A stretch of DNA of 64,000 nucleotides, taken from the NCBI RefSeq assembly GCF_002021565.1, contig NZ_MSZX01000004.1, positions 124,027-188,026 of the forward strand, in the 5' to 3' direction. The notes beneath the pieces are model-generated. The model saw only the letters and a program-made list of their open reading frames with translations. It was not told where the DNA came from and made no database searches. This document shows positions 7,956 to 16,783 of the stretch, in pieces. Both the position numbers and the translations under genes were made by a program. Position 1 is the first letter of the stretch. Every line of letters starts with the position of its first letter. This DNA comes from Paenibacillus selenitireducens (GTDB lineage: Bacteria > Bacillota > Bacilli > Paenibacillales > Paenibacillaceae).

Positions 7956-8399
7956 ATGAATTTAAGCGAACGATTGAACGAAGATATGAAGCAAGCGATG
8001 AAAAGTCAAGACAAGTTCAAACTCTCCACCATTCGAATGGTTCGTTCGGCGATAAAGAATCTTGAAATAGATTTGAAAAGAACTTTGAATGACGATGAAG
8101 TGCTTGAAATTCTAAGTCGTGAAATCAAACAGCGAAAAGATTCCCTCCAAGAGTTTAATAAGGCAGGTCGTGATGATCTTGCCGTCAACTTACATGCAGA
8201 AATCGAAATAATTAGTCAGTACCTTCCTGCCCAGCTTTCTGAAGAAGAAATTAAAGTAATTGTACAGCAGACCATCCAGGAAACCGGTGCTTCTTCAAAA
8301 GCCGATATGGGAAAAGTGATGAGCGCCTTGATGCCTAAGGTAAAAGGCCGCGCTGACGGTAAATTAGTGAACCAAGCGGTTCAACAATTTCTGCAATAA
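7956..8399 (+). CDS. yqeY: GatB/YqeY domain-containing protein
   Basis: 147 residues: an N-terminal helical part (MNLSERLNEDMKQAMKSQD, then LEIDLKRTLNDDEVLEIL) and a C-terminal helical tail domain shared with GatB, the amidotransferase subunit that binds tRNA. Function of the free-standing protein is not settled; tRNA binding is suspected from the shared fold. ATG 7956 follows AGGAGG by 11 nt. It closes the rpsU operon, being followed by a strong terminator. Confidence 0.93.
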   Translation: MNLSERLNEDMKQAMKSQDKFKLSTIRMVRSAIKNLEIDLKRTLNDDEVLEILSREIKQRKDSLQEFNKAGRDDLAVNLHAEIEIISQYLPAQLSEEEIKVIVQQTIQETGASSKADMGKVMSALMPKVKGRADGKLVNQAVQQFLQ

Positions 8400-8406
8400 A
8401 AGCAAA

Positions 8407-8435
8407 ACACCCCTAATTTTTAGGGGTGTTTTTTT
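8407..8435 (+). terminator. Intrinsic terminator after rpsU-yqeY
   Basis: ACACCCCTAA (8407-8416), 3 nt loop, TTAGGGGTGT (8420-8429), then a run of T to 8435. Confidence 0.93.
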
Positions 8436-8440
8436 ATTTC

Positions 8441-8466
8441 TGAAACGAAATACTAAAATTTACGTA
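8441..8466 (+). promoter_or_regulatory. Sigma-W type promoter of the nfeD-floA operon
   Basis: TGAAAC (8441-8446), exactly 16 nt, CGTA (8463-8466): the textbook ECF sigma-W consensus. In B. subtilis the homologous yqeZ-floA(yqfA)-yqfB operon belongs to the sigma-W regulon. A TATAAT at 8465-8470 overlaps, but no sigma-A -35 box is present. Confidence 0.8.
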
Positions 8467-8518
8467 TAATGTGAATAAGTAAGCGCTTGATAAGTTGAAG
8501 ATGAAAGGAGGAATGGAC

Positions 8519-9889
8519 TTGCATTCGTGGTTTAAGCGATTTGGACTAGCCTTCCTCATGGTTATGCCATTGTTGATGTTGGGGTGGAGCGGCATCGCTG
8601 ATTTACAGGCGAACGCAGCTTCGAACAATCCTGCTCAGAAGCTTGTCGTTGTTGTTCCTGTGAAACAGAGCATAGAGTCAGGATTGGGACAGTTCGTTGA
8701 AAGAGCGATTCATAAGGCAGAAGACTTACATGCTTCGCTCATTGTATTGAATGTGAACACGCCAGGAGGGCGCGTTGATAGCGCGCTCGACATTGGGAAT
8801 GTGATCATGTCGTCTACAGTTCCCACGTTAGCTTACGTGGAGAGTGAAGCCGCATCTGCAGGAAGTTATATCTCACTGAGTGCAGATCAAATTGTCATGA
8901 AACCGGGAAGTATGATTGGTGCTGCGGCATTGGTCGACGGGAGCGGGAAGCCTGTAGAGAATGCGAAGACGATTGCTGCATGGGCAAGTATGATGCGTTC
9001 GGTTGCCGAACAGAATCATCGGAATGGCGACATTGCTGAAGGGATGGTGGATAGCCAAAAGGTTGTCGAGCTGAAACCAATCCAGAAGGTTAAACAGCAG
9101 GGAGAAATTATTTCTTTATCGGCGAATGAGGCGTTGGCTGTTGGTTATGCCGATCATATCGCCAACACGTTAGAGGAGGCCGTCTCGTATGCAGGGATCG
9201 ACAATCCCGTTATCGAGCATGTGAACCAGACGTTTTTCGAGAAGCTTGCTACATGGTTGACCCATCCCGTGATCGCGACCCTTTTATTATTTATGGGGAT
9301 TGCCGGGGTAGCTATTGAAATGTTCGTACCAGGTTTCGGTATACCGGGTGTGATTGGTCTTCTCGGTTTTGGGTTGTACTTCTTCGGGAATTTTGTAGCT
9401 GGTTTTGCAGAGCAGGGATCGATTGTCTTGTTCGTACTTGGCATTGTGCTGCTTGTCTGCGAGGTATTCGTCCCAAGCTTCGGAATCTTAGGTATTTTGG
9501 GATCTCTATCCTTGATTGCAGGCGTTGTCATGGCAGCCTTTGATACGTCAGACGCGCTGCTATCGCTTGGGATTGCTTTTGTCGCTGCATTGATTGTTGT
9601 TGTGGTCGTGGCTCGGATCTTCAAGCATCGTGGGATCTGGAATCGCTTTATTCTGAAGGATAGTTTAACATCTGAACAAGGGTATTTATCCAGTGAAGAC
9701 AAGAGCTATCTGCTTCATAAAGAAGGCGTCAGCTTAACGACGCTGCGTCCATCGGGCACTGTCGTCATTGATGATGAACATGTCGATGTCGTGACAGACG
9801 GCACCTTTATCGAAGCCAATCGACCGATTATTGTCGCGAAGATTGAGGGTACAAGAGTGGTTGTGCGTGAAAAATTGATTAAAAAATAG
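8519..9889 (+). CDS. NfeD family membrane serine protease (YqeZ-like)
   Basis: 456 residues if translation starts at TTG 8519, chosen because AAAGGAGG (8504-8511) leaves 7 nt to it and only 1 nt to the ATG at 8513. Order: signal peptide, ClpP/S49-like protease domain (LNVNTPGGRVDSA; ASAGSYIS with the likely catalytic Ser; GSMIGAA), four to five membrane segments (about residues 240-370), and a C-terminal NfeD OB-fold (GVSLTTLRPSGTVVID). Such proteins act with flotillins in membrane microdomains and in resistance to envelope stress. First gene of a sigma-W type operon with floA. Confidence 0.92.
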   Translation: MHSWFKRFGLAFLMVMPLLMLGWSGIADLQANAASNNPAQKLVVVVPVKQSIESGLGQFVERAIHKAEDLHASLIVLNVNTPGGRVDSALDIGNVIMSSTVPTLAYVESEAASAGSYISLSADQIVMKPGSMIGAAALVDGSGKPVENAKTIAAWASMMRSVAEQNHRNGDIAEGMVDSQKVVELKPIQKVKQQGEIISLSANEALAVGYADHIANTLEEAVSYAGIDNPVIEHVNQTFFEKLATWLTHPVIATLLLFMGIAGVAIEMFVPGFGIPGVIGLLGFGLYFFGNFVAGFAEQGSIVLFVLGIVLLVCEVFVPSFGILGILGSLSLIAGVVMAAFDTSDALLSLGIAFVAALIVVVVVARIFKHRGIWNRFILKDSLTSEQGYLSSEDKSYLLHKEGVSLTTLRPSGTVVIDDEHVDVVTDGTFIEANRPIIVAKIEGTRVVVREKLIKK

Positions 9890-9906
9890 CGGAGGTTATG
9901 TGATTC

Positions 9907-10902
9907 ATGGATCCATTGATTAGTGTATTATTAATTGCTGCAGTTGTTATTATTGTGCTCTCGGTGTTTTTGAGCTTCTTCCCGATCATGTTGTGGATTT
10001 CGGCGCTTGCTTCAGGGGTGCGTATCAGCATTATCACGCTTGTTGCGATGCGCTTGCGTCGTGTTACGCCGAGCCGGATTGTGAATCCAATGATCAAGGC
10101 AACCAAGGCTGGTTTAGGATTAACGATTAACCAGTTAGAGAGTCACTATCTAGCCGGGGGTAATGTAGACCGTGTTATTAACGCGTTAATTGCAGCACAT
10201 CGTGCTAATATTCAACTGGAGTTCGAACGTGCCGCAGCGATTGACCTTGCTGGCCGTGATGTCTTGCAAGCTGTACAAATGAGTGTTAATCCGCGCGTGA
10301 TTGAAACGCCGACTGTCGCAGCTGTTGCGAAAGACGGGATTGAAGTAAAGGTTAAGGCACGTGTGACGGTTCGTGCTAACATTGAGCGTTTAGTCGGGGG
10401 TGCTGGGGAAGAAACCATCATCGCTCGTGTAGGCGAGGGGATTGTAACGACAGTAGGTTCTAGTAATTCACACAAAGATGTATTAGAGAACCCGGACATG
10501 ATCTCACGTACGGTATTAGGAAAGGGCTTAGACGCAGGTACTGCATTTGAGATCCTGTCTATCGATATTGCTGATGTTGATGTAGGTAAGAATATCGGTG
10601 CGCATTTGCAAACCGAGCAAGCTGAAGCCGATAAACGCATTGCCCAAGCAAAAGCGGAAGAACGCCGTGCGATGGCTGTAGCGCATGAGCAAGAGATGAA
10701 GGCGCTCGTCGTCGAGATGAAAGCTCGCGTCGTTGAAGCGGAATCTCAAGTACCTATTGCATTATCAGAGGCGTTGCGCAGTGGTCATTTAGGCGTGATG
10801 GATTATATGAACCTGAAAAATATTGAAGCTGATACGCAAATGCGCGGATCGATCGGGAAGTCGGGAGAGACTGGTCCTAGCGATTCGAAAGATGGAAGAT
10901 AG
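9907..10902 (+). CDS. floA: Flotillin-like protein FloA
   Basis: 331 residues: an N-terminal hydrophobic hairpin (residues 3-40), the SPFH/band 7-like domain ([26 protein letters not shown] and following), then an Ala/Glu-rich coiled coil ([20 protein letters not shown]) and a C-terminal tail. FloA organises membrane microdomains and scaffolds signalling and secretion proteins. It lies 17 nt after nfeD, behind a GGAGG site. Length and order agree with B. subtilis yqfA. Confidence 0.96.
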   Translation: MDPLISVLLIAAVVIIVLSVFLSFFPIMLWISALASGVRISIITLVAMRLRRVTPSRIVNPMIKATKAGLGLTINQLESHYLAGGNVDRVINALIAAHRANIQLEFERAAAIDLAGRDVLQAVQMSVNPRVIETPTVAAVAKDGIEVKVKARVTVRANIERLVGGAGEETIIARVGEGIVTTVGSSNSHKDVLENPDMISRTVLGKGLDAGTAFEILSIDIADVDVGKNIGAHLQTEQAEADKRIAQAKAEERRAMAVAHEQEMKALVVEMKARVVEAESQVPIALSEALRSGHLGVMDYMNLKNIEADTQMRGSIGKSGETGPSDSKDGR

Positions 10903-10905
10903 CTT

Positions 10906-11409
10906 ATGGAAATTAGTGAATTAATTGAGAAAATCATTCGGTTTTTCGTTCAAAGCCCGATTCTGGGCGTACTCATTCTGGGGCTCTTAGGTTCCTTTTT
11001 CGCCAAGAAAAAGAACGGGAATTCCAAGAACAGAATGCCGTCCTTCGGCGGTGATCGCGATCGTCCTTTTGCAACGGAGTCGTCGGATTCCGATCAACGA
11101 GATGAACGGGATGAAAAGAGAATTGGCAACGAGCCTTATCGTGGATTCGAACATACGTCGACGTCGGAATCATCGTATTCGGAGTTTGATCCTATGGCGT
11201 ATGATTACGATTTGAATAACGAAGGATCGATGGAGCCTGAGCGTCGTCCAGAACGATTACGGATTGTGCCTGCTCCTGAACGTCCAGAATCGCGTTCTGA
11301 GCGCAATACGTTGGATTTGAATGTCACAAGATCAGAATTAGCCAAAAGCGTCGTATGGGCCGAAATATTAGGTCCTCCGCGTGCTAAGAAACCCTACGGC
11401 AGAAGATAA
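10906..11409 (+). CDS. YqfB-position protein of the floA operon, function unknown
   Basis: 167 residues following floA by 3 nt. An N-terminal membrane segment (about residues 18-33) is followed by a basic patch KKKNG, a long polar disordered stretch rich in Asp, Glu, Arg and Ser, and a conserved-looking C-terminus (SELAKSVVWAEILGPPRAKKP). It is longer than what I recall of B. subtilis YqfB and has no catalytic motif I know. Context suggests a microdomain-associated partner; this is inference. Confidence 0.75.
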   Translation: MEISELIEKIIRFFVQSPILGVLILGLLGSFFAKKKNGNSKNRMPSFGGDRDRPFATESSDSDQRDERDEKRIGNEPYRGFEHTSTSESSYSEFDPMAYDYDLNNEGSMEPERRPERLRIVPAPERPESRSERNTLDLNVTRSELAKSVVWAEILGPPRAKKPYGRR

Positions 11410-11421
11410 CCTGCCTATCCC

Positions 11422-11461
11422 GCCCCCAGCGTGCTCTTTGAGTGCGTTGGGGGCTTTTCTT
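11422..11461 (+). terminator. Intrinsic terminator of the nfeD-floA operon
   Basis: GCCCCCA (11422-11428) pairs with TGGGGGC (11448-11454), followed by TTTTCTT. Confidence 0.88.
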
Positions 11462-11478
11462 GATATTCAAGAATTGAT

Positions 11479-11733
11479 AACTTTTCGAGAGATTTGCCGA
11501 AATCGAGTTAGGGTGCAGGGATCGGAGCGAGAATTGAACGGACACAGGAGACCTTAATTATGCCAAAAGTGCTCAAAATGCAGGGTGAACGGACACAGCA
11601 GCTCTTATCATACTAAACATAAGCTATATACTCATGATTCGAATGGAATAAGGGCATCTAGGTCCGCAAAACGGCTAATCTATGAGCATAGCAAACAATA
11701 AGGTCTCTCATGTCCGTTACACACAAAGAGCTT
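11479..11733 (-). repeat. Long intergenic repeat, copy B
   Basis: Reverse-complement partner of 6698-6951, about 85% identical by eye over 255 bp, with the same four internal CGGACA units. With copy A it flanks the hit to yqfB segment as an inverted pair. It ends just before a TATAAT box (11735-11740). Confidence 0.85.
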
Positions 11734-11734
11734 A

Positions 11735-11740
11735 TATAAT
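11735..11740 (+). promoter_or_regulatory. -10 box of the C-rich small RNA candidate
   Basis: TATAAT directly after repeat B. The sequence 17 bp upstream lies inside the repeat and is a poor -35 element, so activity depends on a factor or is weak. Confidence 0.4.
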
Positions 11741-11746
11741 TTGTCA

Positions 11747-11811
11747 AGATTTCGTAAATCACTTATTTTCCTCCCCCACCTCCCACCGTTCTCGGGCGAG
11801 AACGGTTTTTT
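11747..11811 (+). ncRNA. Candidate short C-rich trans-acting small RNA
   Basis: About 65 nt with its own -10 box and terminator and no coding capacity. Layout: small hairpin GATTT-CGT-AAATC (11748-11760); an unpaired C-rich tract CCTCCCCCACCTCCC (11770-11784), complementary to AGGAGG-type ribosome binding sites; then a perfect terminator CCGTTCTC-GGGC-GAGAACGG (11786-11805) and six T. This order is that of Gram-positive regulatory RNAs such as FsrA and RoxS/RsaE, which block translation through C-rich loops. Homology to those families cannot be confirmed by eye. Confidence 0.5.
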
Positions 11812-11904
11812 GCGTTCTTCCTCACCACAATAGAATTTATCAAAGTTTCGACGTATCGTAACTTTTAAAATTCTCCTTGGCGATAAAACTACTTCTCAAC
11901 GCGT

Positions 11905-11946
11905 TCGCTCATCTTCGAATGGGCCTCGATAGAGGTTTTTCTCATA
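11905..11946 (+). repeat. 42 nt hairpin motif, copy 2
   Basis: TCGCTCATCTTCGAAT, then CCTCGATAGAGG and TTTTTCTCATA, matching copy 1 at 38 of 42 positions. It lies about 115 bp before yqfC and could end any transcript from upstream. Confidence 0.7.
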
Positions 11947-11961
11947 AATGAAGATCTCCCC

Positions 11962-11990
11962 GCATAATTTGTAAAGTACATGACATATAC
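11962..11990 (+). promoter_or_regulatory. Possible sigma-E promoter of yqfCD
   Basis: GCATAAT (11962-11968), 15 nt, CATATAC (11984-11990) resembles the mother-cell sigma-E pattern. It is supported by the sporulation role of the downstream genes; the match is partial. Confidence 0.35.
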
Positions 11991-12060
11991 GAACTATCTA
12001 TAAGAAATGGGATGCGCACGCAATTTACATAGCAACAATCGCAAGGGGGGCACTATCTTA

Positions 12061-12354
12061 ATGCGTCGTTTTGCTCGCAAAATTCGGAAGATGACCACGG
12101 AAATGTTAGATCTACCGCAAGACGTCGTATTTGATTTGCCTCGAGTTACGATGATGGGCGATGTACAGGTACATATCGAAAATCATCGAGGGGTACGTCA
12201 TTTTTCAGACGATCGATTAAGATTATCCGTCAGTACAGGTGAGATTGAATTGACAGGGAGCGACCTGATCATTCGTGCCATCTGGCCCGATGAAGTCATT
12301 GTCGAAGGCAAGATTACGGGGATTCAATATATGAGAACGGGGGAATCACGTTGA
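12061..12354 (+). CDS. yqfC: Sporulation protein YqfC
   Basis: 97-residue YabP/YqfC family protein. ATG 12061 follows AAGGGGGG (12042-12049); in-frame codons further up lack a site. The core (ENHRGVRHFSDDRLRLSV, then GEIELTGSDLIIRAIWPDEVIVEGKI) is the family's beta-rich domain. It is made in the mother cell during sporulation in B. subtilis; the biochemical role is unknown. Its stop overlaps the TTG start of yqfD (TTGA), so they are coupled. Confidence 0.92.
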   Translation: MRRFARKIRKMTTEMLDLPQDVVFDLPRVTMMGDVQVHIENHRGVRHFSDDRLRLSVSTGEIELTGSDLIIRAIWPDEVIVEGKITGIQYMRTGESR

Positions 12355-13532
12355 ATAAACTCAATTCTTTTATTCAAGGTTATGTAAGTGTCGTTATTCG
12401 AGGTGAGCAACGGGAGCAGTTCGTTAATTTGGCGACGAAGAAGCGGCTGGAGATTTGGGATGTTCGCTTCCGGGGTGGACAAGGAATAACGATGAAGGTG
12501 CTGCTGCGTGATTTTTTCGAATTCCGTCCCTTATTAAAAGAGACAAGCTGCCGTGTGCATGTACAAGAGCGGTTCGGTCTGCCTTTTCAATTAAACAAGC
12601 TTGGTCGTCGCAAAGCGTTCATATCGGGCTTCTTCTTGTTTTTGCTCGGATTGTACGTGCTGTCTTCGCTTGTCTGGAAAGTGGACGTGCAAGGCAATGT
12701 GAGGCTCTCAGAAGACGAGATACTCAAGGCGGCTAGACAAGAAGGCATTTATGTCTTTCAATGGTCCTTCCGGTTGAAGAATCAAGAGGATTTATCGAAA
12801 AGGCTATCCCATAGCATTCCTGGGGTCACTTGGGTGGGGGTTGAGAAGCACGGCACGAATATCACAATACAAGTAGCAGAGGCTACAAAACCGGATGAGC
12901 GGGTCTTAAATAATCCGCGCCATTTGGTGGCGAAAGCAGATGCTGTCATAACGGATATTTACACGGAGCAGGGGCGGCCGCAGGTACGTAAGAATACTCG
13001 TGTCAAAAAGGGATCAATACTGATCTCCGGTATCATTGGCTCGGAACAGAACCCGCAAGTGGTCGTGGCGAGGGGGGATGTGAAAGGTCTCGTCTGGCAT
13101 GAATATGAAGTAAGTGTTCCCTTGATTCAAAAGGAAAAAACGTATACAGGCGAGTGGAAGGAACGGAAATATCTAATCACGGGCGATCGAGCACTCCAAT
13201 TGACGGGGTATGGAAAAATTCCTTTTGCCAAGTATGATATTGTAGAGGATCGAGAGGATGCAAAGGTAGGACCCTATCAACTTCCTGTAGGCATGATGAC
13301 GGAGAAGCTGATGGAAGTACAATATATTGAACGTGAACTCTCCGAGACAGATGCTAAAAATGTTGGCTTGCAGCAGGCGAGATCCGATGTTCTTGTCAAA
13401 AATGGTCCAAATGCGCAAATTCAAGCGGAAAAAATTTTGCATCAGGAGATTAAGAATGGTAAAGTTTATTTGAACATACTTTTTGAAGTAGAGCAATGGA
13501 TTACGGAAGAACTTCCGATTGTCCAACCATAA
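12351..13532 (+). CDS. yqfD: Sporulation protein YqfD
   Basis: 393 residues with a TTG start overlapping the yqfC stop and a GGGGG site about 9 nt upstream. A cytosolic N-terminal domain (to about residue 88) is followed by one membrane segment (ISGFFLFLLGLYVLSSLVW, about 90-110) and a large external domain with POTRA-like character (VQGNVRLSEDEILKAARQEG). Homologues are needed for efficient sporulation, with mother-cell expression. Next in line is phoH, 15 nt downstream. Confidence 0.93.
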   Translation: MNKLNSFIQGYVSVVIRGEQREQFVNLATKKRLEIWDVRFRGGQGITMKVLLRDFFEFRPLLKETSCRVHVQERFGLPFQLNKLGRRKAFISGFFLFLLGLYVLSSLVWKVDVQGNVRLSEDEILKAARQEGIYVFQWSFRLKNQEDLSKRLSHSIPGVTWVGVEKHGTNITIQVAEATKPDERVLNNPRHLVAKADAVITDIYTEQGRPQVRKNTRVKKGSILISGIIGSEQNPQVVVARGDVKGLVWHEYEVSVPLIQKEKTYTGEWKERKYLITGDRALQLTGYGKIPFAKYDIVEDREDAKVGPYQLPVGMMTEKLMEVQYIERELSETDAKNVGLQQARSDVLVKNGPNAQIQAEKILHQEIKNGKVYLNILFEVEQWITEELPIVQP

Positions 13533-13547
13533 GGAGACTGAGGATTA

Positions 13548-14522
13548 TTGCCTGATCAACACTTATATTCTGTCAAAATACCGTTGCAAAATGCGTCTGA
13601 AGGGCTCGCTCTTTTCGGCCCGCAGGATAAGTTCTTGAAGATTATTGAAGAACAAATTGAGGGACAGATTGGTTCGCGTGAAGCAGAGATTGTTATTCAT
13701 GGCGGGCGCCGTGAAGTCGATTCATTGCAGCAATTGTTCGAAGTGCTGTTGCAGTTGGTTCGGAACGGGTACATATTAACAGACCGCGATGTGTTGTATG
13801 CATGTGAATTGGCAAAGGATTTGCGGACTGACCAGTTATTGGATTTGTATAAAGGTGAAATTACAACAACATTCCGTGGAAAACCAATCCGTGTGAAGAC
13901 CATTGGTCAGAAGCATTATGTAACCACTATCAAGAAGCGGGATGTTGTGTTCGGCATAGGCCCTGCTGGAACAGGGAAAACTTACTTGGCTGTCGTGTTG
14001 GCAGTCGCTGCCCTCAAGGAAGGTTCTGTGAAACGCATTGTATTGACGCGGCCTGCTGTCGAAGCTGGAGAGAGTCTTGGATTTTTACCAGGCGATCTGC
14101 AAGAGAAAGTCGATCCATACTTGCGTCCGCTTTATGATGCGCTTTATGATGTCATGGGACCAGAACAAACCGCTAAAGCGCTAGAACGCGGATTAATTGA
14201 AATTGCGCCCTTAGCTTATATGCGTGGACGTACCTTGGATGATTCTTTTATTATATTGGACGAGGCTCAGAACACGACTGCAGAACAGATGAAGATGTTC
14301 TTAACACGTCTTGGATTTGGCTCCAAAATGGTGATTACCGGGGATGTCACACAGATTGACTTGCCTCGAGGCAAAAAATCAGGACTCGTCGAGGCATCCA
14401 CGATCCTTCAGAACATTGAGGAGATCGGATTCGTACATTTTGCGGAGCAAGATGTTGTTCGTCATTCCTTAGTACAGAAGATTATAGTCGCATATCAGAA
14501 GGATTCCGAAAAACACGAATAG
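13548..14522 (+). CDS. phoH: PhoH family ATPase (PhoL type)
   Basis: 324 residues, TTG start 13548 behind AAGGAGA (13531-13537). Walker A GPAGTGKT at about residue 140, then LTRPAVEAGESLGFLPGDLQEKVDPYLRP and FIILDEAQNTTAEQMKMFLTRLG (Walker B) are diagnostic of the PhoH P-loop domain; an N-terminal KH-like segment precedes it. PhoH proteins are RNA-linked helicase-like ATPases, and neighbourhood with ybeY points to ribosome or RNA quality control. A second PhoH protein, with a PIN domain, is at 47706-49037. Confidence 0.95.
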   Translation: MPDQHLYSVKIPLQNASEGLALFGPQDKFLKIIEEQIEGQIGSREAEIVIHGGRREVDSLQQLFEVLLQLVRNGYILTDRDVLYACELAKDLRTDQLLDLYKGEITTTFRGKPIRVKTIGQKHYVTTIKKRDVVFGIGPAGTGKTYLAVVLAVAALKEGSVKRIVLTRPAVEAGESLGFLPGDLQEKVDPYLRPLYDALYDVMGPEQTAKALERGLIEIAPLAYMRGRTLDDSFIILDEAQNTTAEQMKMFLTRLGFGSKMVITGDVTQIDLPRGKKSGLVEASTILQNIEEIGFVHFAEQDVVRHSLVQKIIVAYQKDSEKHE

Positions 14523-14536
14523 AGAGGACTGTCTCT

Positions 14537-16771
14537 ATGTTCCAAAAAAAAATATCCTCCGCATGGGGGACCACATTTCAATACAAAATGACAGGATGGA
14601 AGTACAGCGTCGGCGTACGCTTTCTTCTGTTTTTGTTTTTAACGATTCTTTTTTATTTTAGTCTGGCGCCGCACTTGGTTCCGGAGAAATATAACATTAA
14701 GGTCGGCTTGCCAAGTGAGAAGCAAATCCTTGCCCCTGCGCAAGTTGCGAACAACAAGGCAACCTTAAAGGCCCAAGAGCAGGCCGCAGAGCAGGTTCAG
14801 CCGATTTATAAGATTGTTCCAATCCGTAATCAAGATATTACAGACGCCATCATGGCGCGAATTGAACAATTGAATCAAGATGATGCGATATCGTTCACCG
14901 AGAAAGTAGAGATTTATCGCAAAGATATCCCATTAATCCCGAATCAGTACATTGTCAATTTTATTAATAACAACAGATCCAATTATTCCGCAAGCTTATT
15001 GGATGAAATGCGTGCCAAAGTCACGGAGCAGGAATATAAGATTCCTGAAGAGACGTATATCAAAATCGCTAGATTGACGCCTGAAGACATTATTTCAATT
15101 AAAGAAACAGCGCGTACCATTGTGATCAAGTTGATGAATGATCAAATAACGGATGCCCAAACCGTACGCGCGAAGGTCGCAGAACAAGTGAATATTAGCT
15201 CGCTGAACAAGCGTGCTACTCGTGAAGTTGTGCAAGAACTCGTTCGGTTCGCTCTTACACCGAATAAATTCTATGACGAAGAAGGCACGAAGGAAGCCAA
15301 GGTACAAGCCCGTGAGAATACGCAAACGGTGTTTATTAAGCAAGGAGACATCGTGGTACACAAGGGTGAAATGATCACGCCGGAGTTATATCAGCTGCTT
15401 GGCGAATTGGATTTACTCACAACGGATGTGAACTATTGGCCGCAGTTCGGTGTCTTGATTATGTCCGTATTGTTCTCCCTAATGCTGTTCATGTTCATTA
15501 GACAGTCAGGCGGAACAGGGTTCAAATTCAATAATGCACAGCTATTAATGCTCGTGGTTATCTTTTTCTTGAATCTAGTGGCCATGCAAATCGTAGGTTT
15601 ATGGCAGACCAAAGAAGCGTCCTATATTGGTTATATTGCGCCAGTCGCTATGGGTGTCATGCTCGTGACATTACTGCTCGATATGTCGCTTGCATTCATC
15701 AGTGCGTTCATCTTTAGTATTATTGCAAGCATTATATTCAATGTGGGGCAAGGTCAGATCTTTGATTTCCATTACGGATTTGTTGCAGCGGTCGTATCGT
15801 TCGCTTCGGTGTTCGCAATCCATCGTGCAAGCCAGCGATCCACGATATTGAAAGCCGGCATCATGATTTGCTTATTCGGTTCCCTATCGGTCGCGATGCT
15901 CGCGATGATCAATGGGGATTCATTTGTACAACGTGATGTGTTGTATGCGATTGGTTTTGCTTTTGCCAGCGGATTACTCACGGCGGTGTTCGTGGTAGGC
16001 TTGATGCCTTTCTTCGAGATCACATTCGGCATCTTATCTGCGCTGAAGCTTGTAGAACTGTCGAATCCGAATCATCCGTTGTTGCGTAAATTGCTAACGG
16101 AGACACCTGGTACGTATCATCATAGTGTCATGGTGGGGAATTTGTCGGAAGCTGCAGCAGAAGCCATTGGAGCCGATGGATTGTTATGTAGAGTAGGTTC
16201 TTTCTATCATGATATTGGGAAGACGAAACGACCAAGCTATTTCATCGAAAATCAAACCAATATTGAGAATCCGCATGACGCAATAGAACCGAAGCTTAGT
16301 AAATCCATTATTACGGCACATCCTCGGGATGGGGTAGAAATGCTCAAGGATTACAAAATTCCGAAGCCGATTCGTGATATCGCGGAGCAGCATCATGGAA
16401 CAACATTCTTGAAGTTTTTCTATTACAAAGCGCTTAAACAAGCCGAAGAGCAAGGTGTTGAACCGGATTTCACAGAAGACGATTTCCGTTATCCAGGCCC
16501 GAAGGCGCAATCTAAAGAATCTGCGATTGTAGGCATCTCTGACTGCGTCGAAGCGGCGGTTCGTTCGCTCCGAAATCCTACGGTGGATCAGATTGAAGCA
16601 ATGATTGCCAAGATTATTCGGGATCGCCTGGACGACTCGCAATATAACGAATGTGATTTAACGATGAAAGAATTAGATACAGTGGCTCATTCTTTGAAGG
16701 AAACAGTCATGGGGATTTTCCATTCCCGGATCGAATATCCGGATGAAGTAAAAGCGAAAACAAAATCGTAA
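14537..16771 (+). CDS. pgpH: Cyclic-di-AMP phosphodiesterase PgpH (7TM-HD)
   Basis: 744 residues: an N-terminal membrane segment (about 25-45), an extracellular 7TMR-HDED domain (about 50-290), seven membrane segments (about 300-500), and a cytoplasmic HD domain with YHHSVMVGNLSEAAAEAIGADG and SFYHDIGKTKRP, the metal-binding HD. It hydrolyses c-di-AMP to pApA and so controls potassium and wall homeostasis. It follows phoH by 14 nt and precedes ybeY, an order conserved in Bacillales (yqfF). Confidence 0.96.
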   Translation: MFQKKISSAWGTTFQYKMTGWKYSVGVRFLLFLFLTILFYFSLAPHLVPEKYNIKVGLPSEKQILAPAQVANNKATLKAQEQAAEQVQPIYKIVPIRNQDITDAIMARIEQLNQDDAISFTEKVEIYRKDIPLIPNQYIVNFINNNRSNYSASLLDEMRAKVTEQEYKIPEETYIKIARLTPEDIISIKETARTIVIKLMNDQITDAQTVRAKVAEQVNISSLNKRATREVVQELVRFALTPNKFYDEEGTKEAKVQARENTQTVFIKQGDIVVHKGEMITPELYQLLGELDLLTTDVNYWPQFGVLIMSVLFSLMLFMFIRQSGGTGFKFNNAQLLMLVVIFFLNLVAMQIVGLWQTKEASYIGYIAPVAMGVMLVTLLLDMSLAFISAFIFSIIASIIFNVGQGQIFDFHYGFVAAVVSFASVFAIHRASQRSTILKAGIMICLFGSLSVAMLAMINGDSFVQRDVLYAIGFAFASGLLTAVFVVGLMPFFEITFGILSALKLVELSNPNHPLLRKLLTETPGTYHHSVMVGNLSEAAAEAIGADGLLCRVGSFYHDIGKTKRPSYFIENQTNIENPHDAIEPKLSKSIITAHPRDGVEMLKDYKIPKPIRDIAEQHHGTTFLKFFYYKALKQAEEQGVEPDFTEDDFRYPGPKAQSKESAIVGISDCVEAAVRSLRNPTVDQIEAMIAKIIRDRLDDSQYNECDLTMKELDTVAHSLKETVMGIFHSRIEYPDEVKAKTKS

Positions 16772-16783
16772 GAGGTGTCATGC

